Below, piece by piece: positions 56,345 to 63,069 of a stretch of 64,000 bases of DNA. Source of the DNA: Geodermatophilaceae bacterium NBWT11 (GTDB lineage Bacteria; Actinomycetota; Actinomycetes; Mycobacteriales; Geodermatophilaceae); the NCBI GenBank assembly GCA_014218215.1, contig CP043652.1, positions 3,534,001 to 3,598,000 of the forward strand. The letters are read 5' to 3'. The position numbers were made by a program, and so were the translations under genes. The notes under the pieces were generated by a model, which was given only the letters and a program-made list of their open reading frames with translations, was not told where the DNA came from and made no database searches. The stretch's first letter is position 1, and the number at the start of each line of letters is the position of its first letter.

Positions 56345-59188
56345 ATGGCCGGTGAACGCCGCGGCCGCATCCGCGCCGCCGACATCGCCACCGTGCGCGA
56401 GCGCAGCAAGATCGACGAGATCGTCGGGGAGCACCTGCAGCTCAAGCGCGCCGGCGGTGGATCGCTGAAGGGCCTGTGTCCCTTCCACGACGAGAAGTCC
56501 CCGTCCTTCCAGGTCACCCCGACGAGAAACCTCTTCCACTGCCTGGCGGGCGAGACCGGGGTGCTGACGGAGGACGGCACCGTTCCTATCCGGGAACTGG
56601 CCGGGAAGACCGTCCGGGTGCTCAACGGGAACGGCGGCTGGGTCGAGGCCCCCTTCCGTTCCTACGGCGAGCAGCGCCTGATGAGGGTGACGGTGACCCG
56701 GAACGGACGGGTGAAAGAGCTGTTCGCCACCGACGAGCACCGGTGGTTCGTGCCCTCGGGGGCTCTCCGGCAGAACCGCCGGGAGAAGCTGACGACTGAC
56801 CTCCGGCCGGGCGACCGCCTCTCGCACTCGTTCCCCATGAGCAGGGTGCTCAACCCGGCCACCCGCCCCTCGCCCTTCGGCATCGCACGTGGCCTGGTCT
56901 ACGGCGACGGCACCCGGGCAGGGGCCGGTTCGATCGCCGTCCTCTACGGGGAGAAGGACGCCGAACTCGCGCCTTACTTCGACGGGTGTCGATCGTGGTC
57001 CGAGGAGCGGGGCACCCGCTACTACGGCCTGCCTGCCTACTTCAAGGAGCAACGGCCGGCCCTGGACGAGGACGCCTCGTACCTCCTGGGGTGGCTGGCC
57101 GGCTACTTCGCCGCCGACGGGTGCGTCGCTGACGACGGGGACGCCGTCCTGAACTCGGCCGACCCCGCGAACCTGGAGTACGTCCGCACGCTGTGCACCC
57201 GCCTGGGCATCGGCACCTTCGGTGTCGCCAAGCAGACCCGGCTGGGCATCGACGGCGTGATGAGCGACATCTACAACGTCCGCTTCATGACCAAGGGCCT
57301 GCCCGAGTCCTTCTTCCTGCTCCGCCAGCACCGGGAGCGGCACATCGGGCGGACCAAGAAGTACGAGCGCAAGAACTGGGTCGTCCGGTCGGTGGAGTGG
57401 TCCGACCGGGTGGAAGAGGTCTTCTGCGCCGAGGTCCCCGGCACCCATGCGTTCACGCTCGAGGACAACATCCTCACCGGGAACTGCTTCGGTTGTGGAG
57501 AAGGCGGCGACGTCATCTCCTTCGTGCAGAAGATCGACCACCTGACCTTCAGCGAGGCCGTCGAGCTGCTGGCCGGCCGGACCGGCGTCCAGCTGCAGTA
57601 CGAGGACGACGGCGGGCGCCCCACCGGGGCGCCCAACCGGGCAGCGGCCGGACAGCGCGCCCGGCTGGTGGCGGCCAACACCGCGGCCGCGGACTTCTAC
57701 CAGTCCCAGCTGGCCACCCCGGACGCCTCGATCGCCCGCACCTTCCTGGCCCAGCGCGGGTTCACCCGGGAGATGGCCGCGGACTTCGGCTGCGGCTTCG
57801 CCCCCGCCGGCTGGGACACCCTGACCAAGCACCTGCGGCAGGCCGGGTTCAGCCAGGAGGAACTGGAGCTGGCGGGGCTGAGCAAGCAGTCCAGCCGGGG
57901 CTCCTACATCGACCGGTTCCACCGCCGGCTGCTGTGGCCGATCCGGGACATCACCGGTGACGTCATCGGGTTCGGCGCCCGCAAGCTCGCCGACGACGAC
58001 CCGGGCCCCAAGTACCTCAACACCCCGGAGACCCCGCTCTACAAGAAGTCCACCGTGCTCTACGGGGTCGACCGGGCCAAGCGCGACATCGCCCGCCGGC
58101 ACCAGGCCGTGGTGGTCGAGGGCTACACCGACGTGATGGCCTGCCACATCGCCGGCGTCACGACCGCGGTCGCCTCCTGCGGCACCGCGTTCGGCGCCGA
58201 GCACATCAACGTGCTGCGCCGGCTGCTGATGGACCAGGACGAGTTCCGCGGGGAGGTCGTCTACTGCTTCGACGGCGACGCCGCCGGCCAGGCCGCGGCG
58301 ATGAAGACCTTCGCCGAGGACCAGCGCTTCGTCGGCCAGACCTTCGTCACCGTGGAGCAGGAGGGCATGGACCCCTGCGAGCTGCGCCAGGCGCACGGTG
58401 ACACCGCCGTGCGCGACCTGGTCGCCCGCCGGGTGCCGCTGATCGCCTTCGTGCTGAAGACGACGCTGGCCGGCTACGACCTGGACACCGTCGAGGGCCG
58501 GGTGCAGGCGCTGGAGAAGGCCGTGCCGATGGTCGCCGGGATCAAGGACCACGCGCTGCGCCCGGCCTACGCCCGCCAGCTCGCCGGGATGCTGGGCAAC
58601 ACCGACGAGGCCGAGGTGTTGGCCCGGGTGCGTGCGGCGACGGGGGAGGACAAGCCGACGGCGGGCCCCCGTCCGCGGCAGAAGGCGCCCACCCGGTCCG
58701 CCGACGACGCCGCGTTCTTCATCGAGCGCGAGGCCGTCAAGGCCGCCCTGCAGTCGCCGGAACTGGCCGGGCCGGCGTTCGACGCCGTCCCCGAGGCGGC
58801 CTGGACGCACCCGGACTACGCCGCGATCGCCGCCGCGGTCACCGCCACCGGGGGCGCCGCGGCCGCGACGATCACCGGCATGGCGTGGCTGGACGTCGTC
58901 CGCGAGCACTGCGACCGGGACAGCGCCCAGGCGCTGCTCACCGAGCTCGCCGTCGAGCCGATGATGGCTCCCGGCGAGGAGGTGGACAGCGGCTACGTGC
59001 AGGCCGTCGTCGCCCGGCTGCTGGAGATGCACGCCGTCCGCCGGGTGGCCGTGGCCAAGGGCAAGCTGCAGCGGATGAACCCGGTCGAGGCCCCCGAGGA
59101 GTACACCCGGGTGTTCGGCCAGCTCGTCGCGTTGGAGCAGGAGGCCCGGTCGTTGCGCGAGCGGGCCATGGGCGGCGTGGTCGGGTGA
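56345..59188 (+). CDS. dnaG: DNA primase DnaG with an in-frame intein
   Basis: DnaG makes RNA primers for replication. The 947-residue precursor contains a 315-residue intein (residues 66-380); the spliced protein would be 632 residues. The zinc-ribbon start LCPFHDEKSPSF (Cys45, His48) is followed by NLFH, the intein, and CFGCGEGGDVI. After splicing, NLFHCFGCGEGG restores the standard CHC2 finger. The Toprim core has VVVEGYTDVMACHIAG and FDGDAAGQAAAMKT (metal-binding acidic residues), and the C-terminus is the helicase-interaction region. The ATG at 56345 begins MAGERRGRIRAADIATVRERSKIDEIVGEHLQLK, a clear DnaG start. Without splicing the zinc site would be split and the protein probably inactive. 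Confidence 0.96.
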   Translation: MAGERRGRIRAADIATVRERSKIDEIVGEHLQLKRAGGGSLKGLCPFHDEKSPSFQVTPTRNLFHCLAGETGVLTEDGTVPIRELAGKTVRVLNGNGGWVEAPFRSYGEQRLMRVTVTRNGRVKELFATDEHRWFVPSGALRQNRREKLTTDLRPGDRLSHSFPMSRVLNPATRPSPFGIARGLVYGDGTRAGAGSIAVLYGEKDAELAPYFDGCRSWSEERGTRYYGLPAYFKEQRPALDEDASYLLGWLAGYFAADGCVADDGDAVLNSADPANLEYVRTLCTRLGIGTFGVAKQTRLGIDGVMSDIYNVRFMTKGLPESFFLLRQHRERHIGRTKKYERKNWVVRSVEWSDRVEEVFCAEVPGTHAFTLEDNILTGNCFGCGEGGDVISFVQKIDHLTFSEAVELLAGRTGVQLQYEDDGGRPTGAPNRAAAGQRARLVAANTAAADFYQSQLATPDASIARTFLAQRGFTREMAADFGCGFAPAGWDTLTKHLRQAGFSQEELELAGLSKQSSRGSYIDRFHRRLLWPIRDITGDVIGFGARKLADDDPGPKYLNTPETPLYKKSTVLYGVDRAKRDIARRHQAVVVEGYTDVMACHIAGVTTAVASCGTAFGAEHINVLRRLLMDQDEFRGEVVYCFDGDAAGQAAAMKTFAEDQRFVGQTFVTVEQEGMDPCELRQAHGDTAVRDLVARRVPLIAFVLKTTLAGYDLDTVEGRVQALEKAVPMVAGIKDHALRPAYARQLAGMLGNTDEAEVLARVRAATGEDKPTAGPRPRQKAPTRSADDAAFFIEREAVKAALQSPELAGPAFDAVPEAAWTHPDYAAIAAAVTATGGAAAATITGMAWLDVVREHCDRDSAQALLTELAVEPMMAPGEEVDSGYVQAVVARLLEMHAVRRVAVAKGKLQRMNPVEAPEEYTRVFGQLVALEQEARSLRERAMGGVVG
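56540..57484 (+). mobile_element. DnaG intein with LAGLIDADG homing endonuclease
   Basis: Cys1 begins CLAGETGVLTEDGTVPIRELAG (splicing block A); block B is LFATDEHRWFV with the conserved T-x-x-H pattern. The two LAGLIDADG-like motifs are ARGLVYGDG (about residue 180) and LLGWLAGYFAADG (about residue 247), so the homing endonuclease looks complete. The C-terminal block reads GTHAFTLEDNILTGN, ending in Asn with Gly before it instead of the more usual His, and the next residue is Cys+1 of the host. Length 945 bp. The insertion lies exactly in front of the third zinc ligand of DnaG. Confidence 0.93.
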
Positions 59189-59739
59189 ACCCGCTGGCCC
59201 GGCTGAGACAGCGCTTCGGGCGACCGCCCGAGCAGGTCGCCGCGGCCGCGGGTGCCGAGGACGTGCTGGCCTGGGGCGTGCGGTCGGCCGGGGGCTGGCT
59301 GGCCGCCACGTCGGCCGGCCTGCGCGCGGTGCCGGCCGGACCCGACGACGGCGCACCGGACCTGCTGCCGTGGCACCTGGTCGGGCACGCCCGCTGGGCG
59401 GCCGCGGCCACCGGGGGGACGTTCGCCGTCACCCCGCTGGTCGAGGTGGAGCCCGGGGTGCAGGCCCGCGGCGCGGTGATCCGGCACGTGCTCAGCGACG
59501 CGGGGGAGCTGCCCGCGGTGGTGCGCCGTCGGGTGGACCAGACCGTCGTGGCCAGCCAGCGGCACCCGCTGCCCGCCGGGGGCGGTGTGGTGCTGGTCGC
59601 CCGTCGGGTGCCCGGTCAGGCCGCCCGGGAGTGGAGCGTGGTGTTCGACGACGACGCCGACCGGGACGACCCTGCCGCCCGGCAGGTCGCCCGGGAGCGG
59701 CTGGCCGCCGCCGTGGACTCCGACGACGCCAGCCGCTGA
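59185..59739 (+). CDS. Hypothetical protein downstream of dnaG
   Basis: A 184-residue soluble protein, VNPLARLRQRFGRPPEQVAAAAGAEDVLAWGVRSAGGWLAATSAGLRAV at the start, with RGAVIRHVLSDAGELPAVVRRRVDQTVV later. It is a member of a family often found after dnaG in actinobacteria; function unknown. GTG 59185 overlaps the dnaG stop, so it is translated with the primase. Confidence 0.75.
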   Translation: MNPLARLRQRFGRPPEQVAAAAGAEDVLAWGVRSAGGWLAATSAGLRAVPAGPDDGAPDLLPWHLVGHARWAAAATGGTFAVTPLVEVEPGVQARGAVIRHVLSDAGELPAVVRRRVDQTVVASQRHPLPAGGGVVLVARRVPGQAAREWSVVFDDDADRDDPAARQVARERLAAAVDSDDASR

Positions 59740-59743
59740 CGCC

Positions 59744-59953
59744 TCAGGGCCGCTCGGACCCACCCCGTCGTCCGACGAGGGAGCTGACGGCCGCCTGGGC
59801 CTGGGCCTGCGCGACGCCGGCGGCCGACTGCAGCCGCGGGTCGTCCTTGGCGTGGTCGTAGGCGCGGCGGATCTGGTCGTACCGGCCGCGGCCGGCCTTG
59901 GCACCCAGCACGTAGCCGGCACCGAAGCCGGCGAGGAAGGACAGCTTGGCCAC
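59744..59953 (-). CDS. Small YtxH-like protein
   Basis: A 69-residue protein, MAKLSFLAGFGAGYVLGAKAGRGRYDQIRRAYDH, with the short hydrophobic GFGAGYVLGAKAG start typical of YtxH-like or gas-vesicle-associated small membrane proteins. The rest is basic and Ala/Gln-rich (GVAQAQAQAAVSSLVG). Function unknown. GTG 59953 follows GGAGG about six bases upstream. It is convergent with the previous gene. Confidence 0.75.
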   Translation of the reverse strand: MAKLSFLAGFGAGYVLGAKAGRGRYDQIRRAYDHAKDDPRLQSAAGVAQAQAQAAVSSLVGRRGGSERP

Positions 59954-60069
59954 GAGGGACCTCCTGGGTGGGGGCTGGGAAACCGCCGACGCTACCGGCC
60001 CGACACCCGCGGGGGCCCCTCCCGGGGAGGCGGCTGCCGTGGGGTAATCTCGTCCCGCGCACGACGCCT

Positions 60070-60142
60070 TCCCCCGTAGCTCAATTGGCAGAGCATTCGA
60101 CTGTTAATCGAACGGTTTCTGGTTCGAGTCCAGACGGGGGAG
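60070..60142 (+). tRNA. tRNA-Asn (GUU)
   Basis: A 73-base tRNA without encoded CCA. Acceptor stem TCCCCCG/CGGGGGA, D arm GCTC-AATTGGCA-GAGC, anticodon arm TTCGA-CTGTTAA-TCGAA with anticodon GTT, and T arm TCTGG-TTCGAGT-CCAGA. It decodes asparagine codons. A strong hairpin follows at 60148. Confidence 0.97.
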
Positions 60143-60147
60143 CAGCA

Positions 60148-60179
60148 GAGCCTGGTCAGACCCCGGTCTGACCAGGCTC
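60148..60179 (+). terminator. Terminator hairpin after tRNA-Asn
   Basis: GAGCCTGGTCAGACC pairs perfectly over 15 bp with GGTCTGACCAGGCTC around a two-base loop, six bases after the tRNA. It may also serve the convergent regulator gene ending at 60212. Confidence 0.85.
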
Positions 60180-60211
60180 GTCCTGTTCCTGGGCCGGTCC
60201 CCGCTGCGCGG

Positions 60212-61183
60212 TCACCGGTCGAGGAGGCCGCAGAGGGCGCTGCCCCGGGCCGTGCGCACCACCCACGTCTGCTTGGCGTGGGACACGGTCTCCACCAACC
60301 CGGCGTCGCGGAGACGGCTGCAGTGGTGGCTGACGGTGCTCGGCGCCTTGTCCAGCGTCCGGGCGAGGGCCCCGACCGTCCTCGGCCGGTCCAGGGCGCG
60401 CAGCAGCTGGGCGCGGGCGGCGCCCATGACGATCACCAGGGGGTCGCGGCGGGGCAGGTACGTCTCCTGGCTGACGGCCGGCAGGGCCCCCCGGACGGCG
60501 TAGCCCAGGCACAGGCAGTCCGCGTCGTCCGGTGTGACGCTCCAGGCGTCGGGCCCGCTCAGCATGGGCGCCAGGCGCAGCCGCCGCGGCGGCGCGAACG
60601 GCCGCACGTCCCGGAGGTAGGGCATCCGCAGTTCACCGTCCCGGACGGTGACGTGCCGGGACAGCGATCCCAGCACGACCGGGAAGGCCGACTCCCGGAG
60701 CGCGGCGGCGATCAACGGCCCCTCGACGTCGAGCCGGGCGCGGGCGCGGTCCCAGGCGACCGACAGCACGGGGGAGGCGGCCGTGAGGGTGCCGGCCACG
60801 GCACCGAGCCAGGCTCGAGGGTCCTCGGCGGCGGCCGACCACCGCGCGGGCGGTCGGCCCGCGTACTGGTCGTGGATGCGCTCGGCGACCGCATCGGGAT
60901 CGGCGTCGGCCACGGCGGCGGCCATCTCCTGGACCCAGTGGGACGTGTCGGCGACGACCGGGGCCATCGCCTCGGGGAAGAACGGGTCCGCGCTGAGCCG
61001 CAGGGGGGCGTACGCCGTCAGCAGCTCGCGGCCCACCAGGGAGGTGATGCCGTGCCGGATGCCGGTGGGCACGCTGCTGTCCTGCAGCCACATGCGGCGC
61101 AGCAGCGAGTGCGCGGTGAGCCCCGGCCGGTGGATGATCTCCGGAGCGGCCTCGAGCTCGGTCATGTCGACGATGACCGCCAT
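60212..61183 (-). CDS. ArsR-like winged-helix regulator (DUF5937-like)
   Basis: A 323-residue protein with a C-terminal ArsR-type helix-turn-helix: QLLRALDRPRTVGALARTLDKAPSTVSHHCSRLRDAGLVETVSHAKQTWVVRTARGSALCG. The N-terminal 220 residues form an unknown ligand domain (VIVDMTELEAAPEIIHRPGLTAHSLLRRM at the start). Such proteins are widespread in actinobacteria and often control adjacent exporters, but none is here. ATG 61183. It is divergent from a TetR gene and has a CTTCGAC-N4-GTCGAAG palindrome 74 bp upstream. Confidence 0.8.
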   Translation of the reverse strand: MAVIVDMTELEAAPEIIHRPGLTAHSLLRRMWLQDSSVPTGIRHGITSLVGRELLTAYAPLRLSADPFFPEAMAPVVADTSHWVQEMAAAVADADPDAVAERIHDQYAGRPPARWSAAAEDPRAWLGAVAGTLTAASPVLSVAWDRARARLDVEGPLIAAALRESAFPVVLGSLSRHVTVRDGELRMPYLRDVRPFAPPRRLRLAPMLSGPDAWSVTPDDADCLCLGYAVRGALPAVSQETYLPRRDPLVIVMGAARAQLLRALDRPRTVGALARTLDKAPSTVSHHCSRLRDAGLVETVSHAKQTWVVRTARGSALCGLLDR

Positions 61184-61256
61184 CTGACCTCCCAGGTCGT
61201 GGGATCGACACCTGCAGACCGCTCATCATGACCGGCGACCGCGCCGGGGGAGAACC

Positions 61257-61274
61257 CTTCGACCGTCGTCGAAG
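61257..61274. promoter_or_regulatory. Operator-like palindrome upstream of the ArsR-like gene
   Basis: CTTCGAC-CGTC-GTCGAAG, a perfect 7-4-7 inverted repeat, 74 bp before the start of the gene at 61183. A related site lies at 61350. Confidence 0.5.
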
Positions 61275-61348
61275 CGTCTCGGCCGCACCGACCGGCGCCT
61301 CCGCCCGGACGGCGCCGGAGGTCGGCGCCGCGGCGGTCACCGGGGACC

Positions 61349-61366
61349 CGTCGACCGGCGTCGAAG
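61349..61366. promoter_or_regulatory. Operator-like palindrome upstream of the TetR gene
   Basis: CGTCGAC-CGGC-GTCGAAG, matching the first site except for one base in the left arm and in the spacer, 68 bp before the TetR start at 61434. The two sites are 92 bp apart, one close to each divergent gene. Confidence 0.5.
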
Positions 61367-61433
61367 GGATCGTCGGCCGGGAGAGCACCCGCCACGGTGG
61401 GGAGGTGATGACCCGCGACGCCGTCGACGACCG

Positions 61434-62090
61434 GTGAGCCCCCTGCAGGGCCCCGCCGACGCGGCCGCCCCGCCCCCGGGCTGCGGGAGGGAGGTGGCCA
61501 CCGGGCGCCGGCGGGGGCGACCGCGGAGCCCGGAGCTGACCGAGCGGTTCCTGGTGGCGGTCGAGGAGCTGCTGGCCCGTCGCGGCCTGCGGGCCCTGTC
61601 CTCGGACGGACTGGCCACCGACGTGGGGGCCGGGAAGGCGGCCTTCTACCGGCGGTGGCCCGACGTGGTCGCCGCGGCCGCGGAGGTCGTGTCCAGGACC
61701 CGGCTCCTGGCCTGCCCGGCCGACCAGGGGTCCATGACCGCGGACGTGGCCCAGCTGTCGGTGTTCCTGACCCGACCGCTGTCGACGCCCGAGCGGGCGG
61801 TCGGCGCGCTGGTGGGCGTGCCCGACGACCGGGTCCGCTCCGCCTTCCGGGACGCGCTGGACGGCCCGGCGGAGCAGGTCCTGCGCGAGCTGCTCGGCCG
61901 CGCGGGCGACCGGGGCGAGACGGTGGGTGGCACGGAGCCGACCGCGGTGGCGGTCTTCTTCCTCCGGTCGCTGGTCCTGAGCCGGCTGGCCTCCGGGCCC
62001 GTGGAGGAGGAGACGGCTGCCGGCGCCGCCAGCGTCCTGCGCAGGCTCCTGGCCGGACCCGTGGTGCCGTCCGACCCGGGCCCTCGCTGA
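61434..62090 (+). CDS. TetR family transcriptional regulator
   Basis: A 218-residue repressor-type protein. The HTH is RRRGRPRSPELTERFLVAVEELLARRGLRALSSDGLATDVGAGKAAFYRRWPDVVAAAAEVV, with KAAFYRRWPD typical of the recognition helix region. The ligand domain is not recognisable. GTG 61434 is used; an Ala/Pro-rich stretch of about 20 residues precedes the HTH. Divergent from the ArsR-like regulator; the 250-bp gap between them holds two related palindromes and no gene. Confidence 0.88.
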   Translation: MSPLQGPADAAAPPPGCGREVATGRRRGRPRSPELTERFLVAVEELLARRGLRALSSDGLATDVGAGKAAFYRRWPDVVAAAAEVVSRTRLLACPADQGSMTADVAQLSVFLTRPLSTPERAVGALVGVPDDRVRSAFRDALDGPAEQVLRELLGRAGDRGETVGGTEPTAVAVFFLRSLVLSRLASGPVEEETAAGAASVLRRLLAGPVVPSDPGPR

Positions 62091-62149
62091 CCCGACCGCC
62101 CGCCTCCCGAGGCGTCGGTCCCCGGTCGGGGCGACGTCCGCAAGTCGAG

Positions 62150-62223
62150 GCTTTCGCACGACAAGCACCAGGCTTTCGTGATGCTTTCGTTGTTTGACGT
62201 TCGCTTTCGGTCACTCGTAGATT
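62150..62223 (+). promoter_or_regulatory. rha regulator promoter with four GCTTTCG repeats
   Basis: GCTTTCG occurs at 62150, 62172, 62183 and 62203, at spacings of 22, 11 and 20 bp, roughly whole helical turns. A sigma-70-like promoter TTGACG (62194-62199) - 18 bp - TAGATT (62218-62223) overlaps the last repeat. Direct repeats of TTTCG are typical DeoR-family operators, so the downstream regulator probably binds here and controls itself and the kinase gene. Confidence 0.65.
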
Positions 62224-62283
62224 GCGCCCTGGGTCACAGAGACCCAGCTCACGCAGCCCCCCGGCCGAGAGGACCCCCGCACC

Positions 62284-63069
62284 GTGGTCGCACTGGACGA
62301 GTTCGCCCGCTCGGAGGTGATCCTCAACGAGCTGGAGAGCCGGGGACGCGTCCAGGTGACCGACCTCGCGACCCAGCTGGGCGTCTCCACGGTGACCATC
62401 CGCAAGGACCTCGAGGCCCTCGAGCAGCGGGCCGCGCTGCGCCGGGTGCGGGGCGGCGCCGTCTCCACCCGGACCGCCGACGAGGGCGCCTTCGAGACCC
62501 GGCTGCGGCACCGGCAGGCGGCCAAGACGGCCATCGCCGAAGTAGTCGCGCCGCTGGTCCGCGACGGCGACGTCATCGCCCTGGACTCCTCCACCACGTG
62601 CTGGTACCTCGCCGCGCAGCTCGTCGACCGGCGCGGCCTCGTCGTCGTCACCACCAGCCTGCCCACCGCGACGCTGCTCAGCGAGCGCACCGACGCCACG
62701 ATCGTCATGCCCGGCGGGGTCGTGCGGCGCTCGGCCCGCTCGCTGGTCGGCCACGTCGGCGACGTGCTGGCCGGACGCGGCCGGATCGACCGCGGCTTCC
62801 TCGGCGGGCACGGCATCTCCGCCGAGCGCGGCCTGCTCGACCTGGCCGGCGAGGAGGCCGCCGCCAAGGCCCAGCTCGCCGAGGCGTGCGACGAGGTCTA
62901 CGGCCTGCTCGACGCCAGCAAGTTCGGCAGCTTCTCCATCCACACCTGCGTCCCGGTCGAGCGGCTCACCGCCGTCTACACCGACTCCGGCGTCGACCCC
63001 GCGGCCGCCGCCGCGGTCAAGGACGCCGGCGTGCCCGTGCACGCCGTAGAGCTCGAGGCCCTCCGATGA
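62284..63069 (+). CDS. DeoR/GlpR-family transcriptional regulator
   Basis: A 261-residue sugar-phosphate-responsive repressor. The N-terminal HTH reads FARSEVILNELESRGRVQVTDLATQLGVSTVTIRKDLEALEQRAALRRVRGGAV, a textbook DeoR start. The C-terminal sensor (DeoRC) has GDVIALDSSTTCWYLAAQL, VVVTTSLPTATLL, and GFLGGHGISAERGLLD ... LLDASKFGSF. GTG 62284. Its stop overlaps the ATG of the rhamnulokinase-like gene, so it likely regulates rhamnose or related deoxysugar use. Four GCTTTCG repeats upstream are its probable operator. Confidence 0.94.
   Translation: MVALDEFARSEVILNELESRGRVQVTDLATQLGVSTVTIRKDLEALEQRAALRRVRGGAVSTRTADEGAFETRLRHRQAAKTAIAEVVAPLVRDGDVIALDSSTTCWYLAAQLVDRRGLVVVTTSLPTATLLSERTDATIVMPGGVVRRSARSLVGHVGDVLAGRGRIDRGFLGGHGISAERGLLDLAGEEAAAKAQLAEACDEVYGLLDASKFGSFSIHTCVPVERLTAVYTDSGVDPAAAAAVKDAGVPVHAVELEALR

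Noticed and set aside
61228-61437. A 69-residue open frame between the ArsR-like and TetR genes
   Set aside because: No ribosome site, Ala/Gly/Arg-rich shadow composition, and it covers two palindromic operators and the divergent promoters.
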